64,000 nt of DNA from Bacillota bacterium (lineage in GTDB: Bacteria > Bacillota > Limnochordia > Darwinibacteriales > DTU012): the NCBI GenBank assembly GCA_012840925.1, contig DUVS01000009.1, forward strand, positions 62,001 through 126,000, given 5' to 3'. How positions within the stretch are numbered: position 1 is the first letter of the stretch; each line of letters begins with the position of its first letter. A program made the translations under genes and the position numbers. Below the pieces are notes generated by a model. That model had not been told where the DNA came from and made no database searches. It saw only the letters and a program-made list of their open reading frames with translations. Below are positions 52,185 through 61,544 of this stretch, in pieces.

Positions 52185-55100
52185 ATGAGAAAGGAGACTA
52201 TCTCGAAAATGTGGGAAATCAGAAACAGAAAAGCTGCTATTCTTACCACTGTGCTTCTTGCTTTTGTCTTACTGCTTAGTACGGGTTTGCCACAATTGGT
52301 GGGGGCACAAACGGACAGTTCTTCTCAGGCGGCGGAAGCCACAGAGGCATTAGCAGAAGGGACACCAGACGGCAATGACGATGTCGGATCAGCTACAGCA
52401 CAGCTTACTGCTTATCGGCGTGCTATCAACTATCCTGAGTATTTGGCACAGTATGATGAAGTAGTCAGGCCAGATCGGGAAATCGTGATTCCGGCTGTAA
52501 GTCTGTCCAACTTAGACACTGAGATAAAACTGCTGTATGACTATGAAGGTATGCCTGGCATATCAGTCCAAACCAGTGAACGTGGATTTGTTGAGTGGGA
52601 AGTGGACATTGAAGAAGCAGGTTTTTATAATATCGAGATTACTTATTATCCTGTAACAGGCCGCAGCGCACCGATTCAAAGAGCGGTGGATATTAATGGA
52701 ACCAGGCCTTTCTCTGAGGCAGGCTACTTAGTGCTGCACCGTACTTGGGGAGATGGAGGCCCGGTTGAAACGGATATTTATGGGAACCAGCTCAGACCGC
52801 GGCAAGTCGAGAAACCCCTTTGGCGTACGGAGGCTTTTATCGATCCCACCGGTTATGAAAATGTTCCGTTTTTATTTTATTTCAAAGAAGGGACTAATAC
52901 CATTAGACTGGATGCAGTCTCCGAGGGTTTAATCATCCATTCGCTAAGACTATTCCAATATGACGAGCCTTTACCCTACGAGGAAGTTCGTAAAGTACAT
53001 GAAGAATCAGGATATAAGCCAACTTCAGGCATATATAAGCAGCTTGAAGGCGAAGCGGCAGTTTATCGTTCCAGCCCGACCATCATGCCGGTACACGATA
53101 TGGGAGATCCCACCCTTGTACCATATCATCCTGCTCAAATCCGCCTCAACAGTATTGGCGGTACCGGCTGGAAGACGGTAGGGGATTGGGCGACATGGGA
53201 ATTTGAAGTTCCGGAAAGTGGCTTGTATCAGATTGCGATAAAGGGTAAACAGGATCAACGGCGGGGAATTTATACATCGAGACAGCTGTTCATTGATGGT
53301 AAAGTGCCGTTTAAGGAAGCTGATGCCCTTAAGTTCAGATTTGATAACCGGTATGACATGATTGTACCTACTACTGAAGATGGTGAAACTGCTCTGGTTT
53401 ATCTGGAAGCGGGTAAACACGAGTTGACTCTCAAGGCGGTGTTAGGTGATGTCGCCGGACTTATCCGCAAGATTGAGAACCTAATCTATGACCTCAATAC
53501 GATCTATCGCCGGATCATTATGATCACATCCGGCCAACCGGACCCGCTCCGGAGTTACGAGTTAGATAAAAAGATCCCTGGCTTGATCGACGCATTAAGG
53601 GAACAAGCTGCAATTCTACGAAGTGTCGCCGACGAATTTGAGTCCTTCACAGGCCAAAGAGGTGGGCATATTGCAACACTGACCACCTTTGCCAGAGTAT
53701 TGGAAGATATGGCAGACAGACCTCATGCGATTCCCAGCTTGTTAGGTGAGTACCGCGACAACGTGGGTGCATTGGGAACATGGTTAAATCAGACTATGGA
53801 ACAACCTGTGCAAATAGATTTTATCGTGGTTGCATCACCGGATCAAACGCTGCCAAATCCAAGGCCAACCGCTCTCCAGACTTGGCTGCATGAGATCAAA
53901 GCGTTTATTGCCTCGTTTACCTATGATTATACCCGTGTTGGCGATCGGGGATTGTTGACAGATACCGATGAAGTTTTGCGGGTGTGGATTGGATCCGGAC
54001 GGGATCAGGCTCAAGCCTTGAAGCAGATGATCGAGGACAGCTTCACTCCTGCCACTGGAATTCCTGTGGACCTGGAATTGATTCAGAGCATGGATTCTCT
54101 GTTGATTCCGTCGATTATCGCCGGGACCGGCCCGGATGTGGCGTTGGGAGCTTCCAACATGGACCTGGCATTCCGGAATGCCTTGGCAGATCTGTCACAG
54201 TTCGAAGACTTTGAAGAAGTTGCCCAGCGGTTTATGAAAAGTGCTTTTGTACCGTTTAGGTTCCGGGATAAAGTCTATGCCCTGCCGGAAGTTCAAGGCT
54301 TCCCTATGCTGTTCTATCGCAAGGATATCCTGGCAGAGTTGGGGCTTGAGGTTCCCCAGACATGGGAAGATGTCTATGCTATCATTCCCGAACTGCAGAA
54401 GGAGAACATGGACTTCGGCCTGAGGGCAAACACGGGTACCTATCAGATGTTCCTGTATCAGCAAGGGGTTCCCTTGTTCAAAGAAGACGTTATCATGACC
54501 AATCTAGACGCTGAGGTGGCAGTACAGACCTTTAAAGATTTGACTCAGCTGTACACTCTGCACAACCTGTTATACGAATACAATGAAGCCAATAGGTTCC
54601 GTACCGGTGAAATGCCGTTGCTGATTGCCAATTACGGCCTTTACAACACCTTGTCAGTATTTGCGCCTGAGCTGCGTGGTGAATGGGGTATGACCATGGT
54701 TCCTGGTACAGTGATGGAAGATGGTACCATTAACCGTGCTGTACCTGTTGCTGGGACTGCCGTGGCTCCTGGTGCGGTGGCAGTGCCTGCTGGTACCTCC
54801 GGTGCGGTAATACTGGAAACCTCGAAGCGGAAAGAATGGGCTTGGGAGTTCCTCAAATGGTGGACCTCAACTGAGATTCAGGCGCGTTTTGGACGGGAAA
54901 TGGAGAGTTTGATGGGAGCGGCAGCCCGCTATGCAACTGCCAACGTTGAAGCCCTCACTCAACTGCCATGGAATGTCCATGACCGCGATGTCCTCTTAGA
55001 ACAATGGAAGTGGGTGGAAGGAGTCCCGGCAGTTCTGGGCGGATACTACGTTACCCGGCAGTTTGACTGGTTGTTTAGGGCGGTAGTCTTCCGTAATGAA

Positions 55101-55271
55101 CCGCTGCGTGAATCCATACTGGAGTATAATCGCAAGATTAACGAAGAAATAACCCGTAAACGGGAAGAGTTTGGTCTGGAAACAGATTACAGCAAGTTGG
55201 ACCAAGAGTTGAAAGACCTATATTGGAGCCATTATACCCACTTATATAGATTGGAAATTGAGAAGCAATAG
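52185..55271 (+). CDS. Extracellular solute-binding protein with two N-terminal beta-sandwich domains (cluster III)
   Basis: A 1028-residue binding protein, the full-length paralog of the gene at the left edge. Order: signal peptide (about 15-42), polar linker (about 43-95), first galactose-binding-like domain (about 98-270; GFVEWEVDIEEAGFYNI), second (about 290-430; DWATWEFEVPESGLYQI), helical segment (about 440-560), then the binding-protein fold (about 590-950; VWIGSGRDQA, FYRKDILAELGLEVPQTWED). The ATG at 52185 has only GGGATGAG upstream; an alternative ATG at 52209 is 13 bases after AAAGGAG, so the start is uncertain by eight residues. The extra domains may grip polymer while the C-terminal lobe takes the released oligomer. 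Confidence 0.9.
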   Translation: MRKETISKMWEIRNRKAAILTTVLLAFVLLLSTGLPQLVGAQTDSSSQAAEATEALAEGTPDGNDDVGSATAQLTAYRRAINYPEYLAQYDEVVRPDREIVIPAVSLSNLDTEIKLLYDYEGMPGISVQTSERGFVEWEVDIEEAGFYNIEITYYPVTGRSAPIQRAVDINGTRPFSEAGYLVLHRTWGDGGPVETDIYGNQLRPRQVEKPLWRTEAFIDPTGYENVPFLFYFKEGTNTIRLDAVSEGLIIHSLRLFQYDEPLPYEEVRKVHEESGYKPTSGIYKQLEGEAAVYRSSPTIMPVHDMGDPTLVPYHPAQIRLNSIGGTGWKTVGDWATWEFEVPESGLYQIAIKGKQDQRRGIYTSRQLFIDGKVPFKEADALKFRFDNRYDMIVPTTEDGETALVYLEAGKHELTLKAVLGDVAGLIRKIENLIYDLNTIYRRIIMITSGQPDPLRSYELDKKIPGLIDALREQAAILRSVADEFESFTGQRGGHIATLTTFARVLEDMADRPHAIPSLLGEYRDNVGALGTWLNQTMEQPVQIDFIVVASPDQTLPNPRPTALQTWLHEIKAFIASFTYDYTRVGDRGLLTDTDEVLRVWIGSGRDQAQALKQMIEDSFTPATGIPVDLELIQSMDSLLIPSIIAGTGPDVALGASNMDLAFRNALADLSQFEDFEEVAQRFMKSAFVPFRFRDKVYALPEVQGFPMLFYRKDILAELGLEVPQTWEDVYAIIPELQKENMDFGLRANTGTYQMFLYQQGVPLFKEDVIMTNLDAEVAVQTFKDLTQLYTLHNLLYEYNEANRFRTGEMPLLIANYGLYNTLSVFAPELRGEWGMTMVPGTVMEDGTINRAVPVAGTAVAPGAVAVPAGTSGAVILETSKRKEWAWEFLKWWTSTEIQARFGREMESLMGAAARYATANVEALTQLPWNVHDRDVLLEQWKWVEGVPAVLGGYYVTRQFDWLFRAVVFRNEPLRESILEYNRKINEEITRKREEFGLETDYSKLDQELKDLYWSHYTHLYRLEIEKQ

Positions 55272-55283
55272 GACACAGCATTC

Positions 55284-55320
55284 AGTTATTCCATCGCAGG
55301 ATGCTCCTGCGATGGAATAA
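55284..55320 (+). other. Perfect 17-bp hairpin between binding-protein and permease genes
   Basis: GTTATTCCATCGCAGGA and its exact reverse complement are separated by TGC, with no T run after. Hairpins here in sugar importer operons commonly protect the binding-protein mRNA and reduce permease expression. Confidence 0.75.
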
Positions 55321-55353
55321 CGGACAAATATTTCCAGGATTGGAGGGGCTCTT

Positions 55354-56298
55354 GTGAGTTCTGTAGTTACGCGTAGACAAATGGTCCGTCCAGGGATCGA
55401 ATATAAGGAAAGCCTCTGGGCCCGGATTAAAAAAAGCTGGCGTTCATACCTGTTCATAGGACCGTTTATGTTCCTGTTCGCTGTATTTACGGTTATACCT
55501 GTGCTCTTATCCATTGTACTCAGCTTTACCTACTTTAATATGCTTGAGTTCCCGACTTGGATTGGATGGAGCAACTACATCCGCCTGTTCTTGGCCGACG
55601 AAGTATTCTTGATTGCTGTAAAGAATACTCTCTTGTTTGCTGTGATTACAGGCCCTCTCAGCTATATGATGTGTTTTATCTTTGCCTGGTTTATCAATGA
55701 ACTACAGCCAAAGGTGCGGGCTTTTTTAACCTTGCTCTTTTATGCGCCGTCAATTTCCGGAAATGTATACATCATTTGGCTGACCCTCTTTAGTGCGGAC
55801 ACCTATGGATATATCAACGCCCATCTGCTGAATTTGGGCTTGATTGACAAGCCCATCGGGTGGTTGATCGAACCCAGATGGATGATGTCTATTGTAATCA
55901 TCGTCTCGCTGTGGATGAGTCTGGGAACGACGTTCTTGGCTTTTATTGCCGGCCTGCAGGGTGTCAGCCCCACATTATATGAAGCCGGTGCCATCGATGG
56001 TATTAAAAACAGGTGGCAGGAGCTGTGGTACTTGACATTGCCAGCAATGCGCACATACTTGATGTTTGGAGCAATCATGTCCATTACCGGATCGTTTAAT
56101 GCTGCGGGGAACATCCAAGCTTTAACGGGGCCGACACCAACGGACTATGCTACGTGGACAGTCATGCAGCACTTGCAGGACTACGGTAGTGTGCGCTATG
56201 AAATGGGATATGCATCTGCCATATCGGTGGTGTTGTTCCTTGTTATGTTAGGCAGTCAGAGGGCAGTGCAGCGGATGCTGCAAAAGATCGGTAACTAG
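55354..56298 (+). CDS. Sugar ABC transporter permease (MalF/UgpA type, cluster III)
   Basis: A 314-residue permease nearly co-linear with 2807-3757. The GTG start follows GGAGGGG by five bases. About six membrane helices are visible; the EAA loop near residue 210 (EAGAIDGIKNRWQELW, then LPAM) is almost identical to that of cluster I. It is separated from the binding-protein gene by the 17-bp hairpin. Confidence 0.93.
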   Translation: MSSVVTRRQMVRPGIEYKESLWARIKKSWRSYLFIGPFMFLFAVFTVIPVLLSIVLSFTYFNMLEFPTWIGWSNYIRLFLADEVFLIAVKNTLLFAVITGPLSYMMCFIFAWFINELQPKVRAFLTLLFYAPSISGNVYIIWLTLFSADTYGYINAHLLNLGLIDKPIGWLIEPRWMMSIVIIVSLWMSLGTTFLAFIAGLQGVSPTLYEAGAIDGIKNRWQELWYLTLPAMRTYLMFGAIMSITGSFNAAGNIQALTGPTPTDYATWTVMQHLQDYGSVRYEMGYASAISVVLFLVMLGSQRAVQRMLQKIGN

Positions 56299-56309
56299 GA
56301 GGGATCGCA

Positions 56310-57176
56310 GTGGCAATCAGAATCAGGAAGAAACGTTTATCTCGTTCTACTGGTGGAGACGTATTAATTTTCTTCTTTCTGGGATTAGGCGCGGCATTTA
56401 TGGCTATGCCCATGGTTTATACAATCAGCCAGGCTTTTAAGCCCCTCAATGAGTTGTGGCTGTTCCCACCGCAGTTTTTCGTGAGGAACCCCACCTTGGA
56501 TAATTTTAACGATCTGTTGGTGTTAATGGGTAAATCCTGGGTGCCAATTACCAGATACTTTTTTAACTCACTGTTCATTGTCTTTGTGGGCATGGCAGGA
56601 AACGTGCTTACAGGGTCTTTGGCAGCATACGCCCTTGCTAAACATGTTTTCCCAGGCAGGAAAGCAATTGAACGAATCATTGTCTTGTCCCTGATGTTTA
56701 CACCGACTGTAACTTCGATCCCCAACTACTTGCTTATGTCACGGCTTAAATTGATCAATACTTATTGGGCCGTTGTAATACCTCAATGGCAGTTTACTTT
56801 AGGTTTGTATCTAATGCGCAACTTTATTGGGGCCATGGTCCACGATTCATTGCTGGAAGCCGCCCGAATTGATGGCGCCAGTGAGCTCAGGATCTATGCC
56901 CAGATTGCGATGCCCATTGTTAAGCCAGCGTGGTTGACTCTGATTATTCTCGTATTCCAAAATCTGTGGCGAGAGACCGGTGCATTGTTTATCTACCGTG
57001 AGGAATTGAAGACGCTGCCCTATGCATTAAGCCAGGTGGCAGCCGGCGGCATTGCCCGGGCTGGTGTATCAGCAGCTATTACTTTGATAATGATGACAGT
57101 GCCGATCCTCATCTTTGTGATCAATCAGAGCAAGATTGTGGAGACGATGGGTACATCTGGAATGGGTGGAGAATAG
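56310..57176 (+). CDS. Carbohydrate ABC transporter permease (MalG/UgpE type, cluster III)
   Basis: A 288-residue permease, counterpart of 3770-4639: same basic RKKRLSRSTGGD start, an EAA loop near residue 183 (EAARIDGASELRIY), and the MGTSGMGG ending. The GTG start follows GGAGGG. It is the last gene of cluster III; no DUF5696 or Yip1 gene follows, unlike in cluster I. Confidence 0.93.
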   Translation: MAIRIRKKRLSRSTGGDVLIFFFLGLGAAFMAMPMVYTISQAFKPLNELWLFPPQFFVRNPTLDNFNDLLVLMGKSWVPITRYFFNSLFIVFVGMAGNVLTGSLAAYALAKHVFPGRKAIERIIVLSLMFTPTVTSIPNYLLMSRLKLINTYWAVVIPQWQFTLGLYLMRNFIGAMVHDSLLEAARIDGASELRIYAQIAMPIVKPAWLTLIILVFQNLWRETGALFIYREELKTLPYALSQVAAGGIARAGVSAAITLIMMTVPILIFVINQSKIVETMGTSGMGGE

Positions 57177-57202
57177 ATCGGCAGAGTTTTCATGGTAGAC
57201 GA

Positions 57203-57232
57203 AAAGCTGTTTGCAGCTATGCAAACAGCTTT
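57203..57232. terminator. Bidirectional terminator after cluster III
   Basis: AAAGCTGTTTGC and GCAAACAGCTTT form a 12-bp perfect stem with a six-base loop, between convergent genes. Confidence 0.75.
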
Positions 57233-57234
57233 CT

Positions 57235-57963
57235 CTAGTATCGGAAAAAGGTATGCCCGCCGATGACTGCGGTTACCGGATGGGAACGAACCCAGCGATC
57301 GGTGGTTTTGGCCGGATTGAAAAATCCGGTTGCTCCATTTGTGGGGTCAAAGCCAGCCAAAGCCTGAAACGCAGCTTGGTAGTCCTGGGCACGCGGTGCC
57401 AGCTTGATTCTGCCATCAGCCACCGGCGAATACTGGTACCGCCCGTTTACTCGCTGATAGATTACCCCGGTTATGGTTGATGGATAGCGGTCGCTTTCAA
57501 CTCTGTTAAGAACGGTTGCAGCAACAGCGGCTTTGCCCACGGCAGTTTCGCCTTCAGCCTCTGCCCGGGTGATTCTGGCCAGGGCATCGATTTCTTCCTC
57601 ATTTAAACTGGATTTGACTGAGAAGTCAAGCCGATTGGTCCCCGGTTCAACAACAACGGTAACCGTTGTTGGTTGACGGTAGGGGCCAGTTATTTTCAGG
57701 GCTTGGGTTCCCACTGGAACATCACTGAGTGTGAAGCGTCCTTCGGTGATGGGAGCAGACCGATTATCAAGTGTAACAGTTCCTGACTGCAGTGGCAGGC
57801 CAGATTCTGCAGCTGTGATTGTCCCGGTGATGGAGTTTTCCCAAAGATCATTGCTTAGGATGATTGAGAGCTTGTTGACGGAAACAGCAGCATATGCCAT
57901 TGTTGTCAAAGAGTGGATAATCAGGATCAACACAGCGAACGCCTTGAGCATGCCTGTTTTCAT
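57235..57963 (-). CDS. Cell wall hydrolase, SleB/CwlJ type, with a carboxypeptidase-regulatory-like domain
   Basis: A 242-residue exported hydrolase. ATG at 57963 follows GGAGG by seven bases and starts a signal peptide (ending AYAA). Residues about 40-125 form a small beta domain like the carboxypeptidase regulatory fold (GTITAAESGLPLQSGTVTLDN). Residues about 130-242 are the SleB-type hydrolase (LARITRAEAEGE with the catalytic Glu, AVAATVLNRV, and GHTFFRY at the end). SleB/CwlJ enzymes cut muramic-lactam cortex during spore germination; a vegetative wall role is possible because the usual peptidoglycan-binding repeats are absent. Confidence 0.88.
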   Translation of the reverse strand: MKTGMLKAFAVLILIIHSLTTMAYAAVSVNKLSIILSNDLWENSITGTITAAESGLPLQSGTVTLDNRSAPITEGRFTLSDVPVGTQALKITGPYRQPTTVTVVVEPGTNRLDFSVKSSLNEEEIDALARITRAEAEGETAVGKAAVAATVLNRVESDRYPSTITGVIYQRVNGRYQYSPVADGRIKLAPRAQDYQAAFQALAGFDPTNGATGFFNPAKTTDRWVRSHPVTAVIGGHTFFRY

Positions 57964-58130
57964 GTCAATTCCTCCTTGTCCAGAGTAGGTCATGGCTACG
58001 GTTTCATAGCATAACATGAAAACAGCCGGCAAGTCAAAGGAAAGACTTGATCAAAATTGAGAAAGCTGGATATTGTCCCTTTAGTCTTTTTGTGATATCG
58101 TGAGTATTATTGATTATTGGAGTTAATGGA

Positions 58131-58361
58131 GTGATAGCCTTAATGGACAGTGGCCCGTGGTATTTACGTTTACTGTGGCGCGTTCCTCAGCTGCCAAAGA
58201 AAAAGATTCGCTTCTTCATGAGATTAGGAGATTATTTCCTTGACAAAGAAGATGATGCTGCAGCAAGGTTTTGCTATCATAAAGCGAAAGAACTTGCGGA
58301 CAGCATCGGGGCAGTGCACTATCTTAAGAAGACCAATGACAAGCTGAGCAATCTGTCCTGA
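58131..58361 (+). CDS. Hypothetical small basic protein
   Basis: A 76-residue ORF. GTG at 58131 is eight bases after GGAG; TTG 58110 and ATG 58143 are alternatives. The sequence holds GPWYLRLLWRVPQLPKKKIRFF and an helix-turn-helix-like TPR-type hairpin (DYFLDKEDDAAARFCYHKAKEL). I do not recognise it. After the TGA the frame stays open for another 32 codons, which may be chance. It lies upstream of sigK. Confidence 0.55.
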   Translation: MIALMDSGPWYLRLLWRVPQLPKKKIRFFMRLGDYFLDKEDDAAARFCYHKAKELADSIGAVHYLKKTNDKLSNLS

Positions 58362-58489
58362 ACACCAGATCATGATGTTTGGCAGAGTTTGCGTTTTTTG
58401 GAAGTAGACAGACACAAAACAATCCTCAAGGTCATAAGCTGTAAAGTGGAGGTTTTATGATCAGTCTTTGACCTTGGGGGGGTGACAGG

Positions 58490-59194
58490 ATGCTTCCTTG
58501 GTTGGCATTTGTTGCTCTGAAGTGGATAGTCGACGGCATAGGCCTGCTTGTTTCGTATATCACCAACAGTAATGTTTTTCCGAAACCTCTGACACCAGAG
58601 GAGGAAAAGGATTTATTGGATAAAATGAAAGCCGGCTCTGTAGAGGCGCGCAATACCTTGGTGGAACGCAATCTCAGACTTGTAGCCCATATCGTCAAGA
58701 AGTTTGACAAAAAAGGTGAGGATCTGGAGGATCTAATATCCATCGGTACGATCGGTTTGATTAAGGCCATTAATACTTATGACGCTGATAAACAGACCAG
58801 ACTGGCAACATATGCTGCCCGCTGTATTGAAAATGAAGTTTTGATGCATCTCCGGACCACGAAGAAACTGAAGCGGGAAGTGATGCTTTACGATCCGATC
58901 GGATCCGATCGGGAGGGTAACGAACTAAGCCTTATTGACATATTTGGGACCGACTCGGATTACGTTTTCGATCAGGTTGAGCTGCAGGCGGATCAAGCTG
59001 AGCTGCAGGATAAACTCAAATACTTGAGTAAACGGGAAAAACAAGTTCTGGTGCTTCGCTACGGCCTAGGACAGTCAGAAAGGCAGACTCAGCGTGAAAT
59101 CAGTCAAAAGATGGGCATTTCTCGTTCGTATGTATCCAGGATTGAAAAAAGGGCGTTATCTAAACTACAAGAACGAATGGGTGTTGATCTGTGA
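58490..59194 (+). CDS. sigK: RNA polymerase sporulation sigma factor SigK
   Basis: The 234-residue late mother-cell sigma factor. The N-terminus (about 1-20, hydrophobic: LAFVALKWIVDGIGLLVSYI) matches the pro-sequence of pro-sigma-K that is removed by SpoIVFB. Region 2 has NLRLVAHIVKKF, GEDLEDLISIGTIGLIKAI and TYAARCIENEVLMHLR. Region 4 has QREISQKMGISRSYVSRIEKRAL. The gene is continuous, with no skin-type element splitting it. GGGGGGTGA precedes the ATG and a terminator follows at once. Confidence 0.95.
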   Translation: MLPWLAFVALKWIVDGIGLLVSYITNSNVFPKPLTPEEEKDLLDKMKAGSVEARNTLVERNLRLVAHIVKKFDKKGEDLEDLISIGTIGLIKAINTYDADKQTRLATYAARCIENEVLMHLRTTKKLKREVMLYDPIGSDREGNELSLIDIFGTDSDYVFDQVELQADQAELQDKLKYLSKREKQVLVLRYGLGQSERQTQREISQKMGISRSYVSRIEKRALSKLQERMGVDL

Positions 59195-59215
59195 GGGGGC
59201 TAAGCCCCTTTTTGT
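59194..59215 (+). terminator. Terminator of sigK
   Basis: AGGGGCT and AGCCCCT form a short stem overlapping the stop region, followed by TTTTT. Confidence 0.75.
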
Positions 59216-59232
59216 GTATTATGGATAGGTTG

Positions 59233-59241
59233 TGGTATAAT
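59233..59241 (+). promoter_or_regulatory. Extended -10 promoter of the yqeG operon
   Basis: TGGTATAAT, an extended -10, lies 29 bases before the ATG at 59270. The -35 region overlaps the sigK terminator and is weak. Confidence 0.65.
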
Positions 59242-59269
59242 AAGGAAAAAACGTAAGCAAGGAGTCATT

Positions 59270-59809
59270 ATGAAGCTGTTACTGCCAAAGCAAGTGTGTA
59301 ACCGCGTTACTGACATCAATTTAGCAAAATTGCGCAAGCTAGGGATATCAGGACTAATGCTGGATCTCGATAATACACTTGTACGCTATGATAGCGAAGA
59401 GCTGGACCAGGAGTTCAAGGCGTGGATTGCCAAGGCAAAATCGGAAGGCTTCAGGATCTGCCTCGTGTCCAATGGCAGGCCGAAAAGAGTGATGCGCTTC
59501 GCCCGGCTGATGGAGATCCCTGCGGTGATCCGCGCTTACAAACCGAAAAGAAGCCCGTTTTTTCAGGCCCTTAAACTCCTGGACAAAGCAGCGTCCCAGG
59601 TGGCTATGATCGGCGACCAGTTGTTTACAGATGTTCTTGGCGCCAACCGGATCGGCATTCATACCATCCTGATCACCCCGTTGGGGAAGAAGGAATTCAG
59701 CACTACCCGTATGGTCCGCAAACTGGAGCAAAGGATGTTGAAAAGGTTCGTCAAAAAAGGTTTGTTGGCTGATGAAGTAGTTAATCAGCGCAGTGGAGGA
59801 GAACAATGA
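59270..59809 (+). CDS. yqeG: YqeG-family HAD-IIIA phosphatase
   Basis: A 179-residue HAD-superfamily phosphatase. Motif I is MLDLDNTLV (nucleophile Asp plus general-acid Asp), motif II is LVSNGRP, a Lys lies in YKPKRSPF, and motif III is MIGDQLFTDVLGANR. AAGGAG precedes the ATG. It overlaps yqeH by four bases (ATGA), the conserved order in Firmicutes. Substrate unsettled. Confidence 0.92.
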   Translation: MKLLLPKQVCNRVTDINLAKLRKLGISGLMLDLDNTLVRYDSEELDQEFKAWIAKAKSEGFRICLVSNGRPKRVMRFARLMEIPAVIRAYKPKRSPFFQALKLLDKAASQVAMIGDQLFTDVLGANRIGIHTILITPLGKKEFSTTRMVRKLEQRMLKRFVKKGLLADEVVNQRSGGEQ

Positions 59810-60909
59810 AAACACAAAGACAATGTCCCGGGTGTGGTGCAGTTTTACAATCGGACCATCCAGACGCACTGGGTTACCTGCCCAGGCATGTGCTTAAATC
59901 AGAGCAAGATGAGCTGATTTGCCAGCGCTGCTATCGAATCAGGCATTATGGCAAGAACCAGGCTTATACGGATCAATGGGATGCGGAGCAGGTAGTCCTT
60001 GAGGGCCTTAAGTGGGCTCAAGGCATTGTGGTGATCCTGGACTTGATGGATTTTGAAGCAAGTATTCCCAGAAACATCCGTCGGTTTATTCATAAACATG
60101 AGGCGATCATTGTCCTGAACAAGGTAGATTTACTGCCGCCCAGGACCAGCGTCTTGGAGGCTAAGCAATGGGCTGAAGACTATCTTCACAACTTGGGGAT
60201 TGACACTGAGGTAGTGGCCGTAAGCAGCACTACCGGGTATGGGATTGAGAGCTTACTGGCCAAGATGGCCCGGTCTACTGCTCAGAAATGGATTGTCACT
60301 GGAGTTACCAATGCAGGCAAATCAAGTCTGATTGCCAAGGTTCTACAGCATCAAGCAAGGGATACTCACCTTGTACCCACCACAGCTTTATTTCCAGGCA
60401 CGACCGTTGCTTTGACTCGATGGAACTTAGATCACGGCCTCGTTCTCAGCGATTCACCAGGGCTGGTTCCTAAAGGCAGGCTTACTGATTTGGTCTGCCC
60501 GGACTGCGCTGTTAAGCTAATTCCGGCCCAACGGCTGAAAGTGAGCCTGCACCGGATTAACCAACGCAGTGCTTTAGTTATTCCTGGGCTGGCTGCCGTT
60601 CAGCCTCAAAACAATAAAGACACAGTAGTGGTTGGATTTACTGCCTCGCTGGTTGCCTGGCAGCGGGCTAATGCGGACAAGATCTCGAATTGGCTCGCTC
60701 AGAGATGCGGCAGCTGTCGATTCGAAGAGTGGACTGATGTTGATGTTACAGTAGAGCCAAACCAAGAGCTGTACATCCACGGTTTAGGCTGGGTTTCAAT
60801 CCGAGGGCATCGATTCGCATGCAAGCTGACGATACCCAAGGGCGTGGACTATACGATCCGGGCTAACCTGATCGGCGAAAAAGCAGTTCAATCAATACGG
60901 GTTCAATGA
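59806..60909 (+). CDS. yqeH: Circularly permuted ribosome-assembly GTPase YqeH
   Basis: A 367-residue GTPase needed for 30S subunit assembly. An N-terminal zinc finger (CPGCG near residue 6 and CQRCY near 38) precedes a permuted GTPase domain: G4 (NKVDLLP), G5 (SST) come before G1 (GVTNAGKSSL) and G3 (DSPG). A C-terminal domain (about 215-367) follows. Length fits the family, so its terminal TGA is a genuine stop. Confidence 0.95.
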   Translation: MKTQRQCPGCGAVLQSDHPDALGYLPRHVLKSEQDELICQRCYRIRHYGKNQAYTDQWDAEQVVLEGLKWAQGIVVILDLMDFEASIPRNIRRFIHKHEAIIVLNKVDLLPPRTSVLEAKQWAEDYLHNLGIDTEVVAVSSTTGYGIESLLAKMARSTAQKWIVTGVTNAGKSSLIAKVLQHQARDTHLVPTTALFPGTTVALTRWNLDHGLVLSDSPGLVPKGRLTDLVCPDCAVKLIPAQRLKVSLHRINQRSALVIPGLAAVQPQNNKDTVVVGFTASLVAWQRANADKISNWLAQRCGSCRFEEWTDVDVTVEPNQELYIHGLGWVSIRGHRFACKLTIPKGVDYTIRANLIGEKAVQSIRVQ

Positions 60910-61013
60910 TTCAAGCAGCTCCTAATCTGGGAGTTGTTTCTCTTTGCAGGAATTTCCAGTATGGATAGAGAAAAACCTTTGTTGAAATCATACACAATGA
61001 TGAGGCTACCCAT

Positions 61014-61544
61014 ATGGTTCAAAACCTGATTCTGATCGGATTCATGGGAACAGGAAAGACTTCTGTTGCCCGCTGCTGCGCTCCAAGACTGAATTGGTTG
61101 TTTGTCGATATTGATCAAGAAATAGAAGCAAAGCTTCAGTGCAGTATTGCGGATGTTTTCAGCAGCCATGGGGAACAGTTTTTCCGCCAGGTTGAGCTGG
61201 AGGTACTGAGAGCGGTATTGCAGAGAAATCAGCAGGTGGTTGCCACTGGGGGTGGTGTTGTCACTCAGCCGGCAGCCCGCAGCTTGTTGGAGCAAAGCCG
61301 CAATACTGGTAGCAGAATCATCTGGCTGCAAGCTAGGCCTGAAGTGATTCTGAAACGGGTTGGCCGCAGCCGCAAAAGGCCGCTTCTTAATCACAGCGAT
61401 CCCTTGCTTGTTATTAACGAGTTATTGGCCAAGCGCCAGCGTTGGTACCAACAGGTTGCCGACGTGGTAATCGACACATCAGATCTGACGATAGACGAGG
61501 TTGTTCAGACTGTTTTAAGTTACTTAGAGATGGGTGAATCATGA
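61014..61544 (+). CDS. aroK: Shikimate kinase
   Basis: A 176-residue kinase that phosphorylates shikimate in the aromatic pathway. It has Walker [10 protein letters not shown] (8-16), the shikimate-binding Asp in [15 protein letters not shown], and the LID region with RKRPLL. GATGAGG lies upstream. Its TGA overlaps the ATG of aroQ (ATGATGG), so the two are coupled. In many Firmicutes aroE occupies the place after yqeH; here aroK does. Confidence 0.95.
   Translation: MVQNLILIGFMGTGKTSVARCCAPRLNWLFVDIDQEIEAKLQCSIADVFSSHGEQFFRQVELEVLRAVLQRNQQVVATGGGVVTQPAARSLLEQSRNTGSRIIWLQARPEVILKRVGRSRKRPLLNHSDPLLVINELLAKRQRWYQQVADVVIDTSDLTIDEVVQTVLSYLEMGES

Noticed and set aside
58490-59194. Skin-type element interrupting sigK
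   Set aside because: The gene is continuous from the pro-sequence to region 4.
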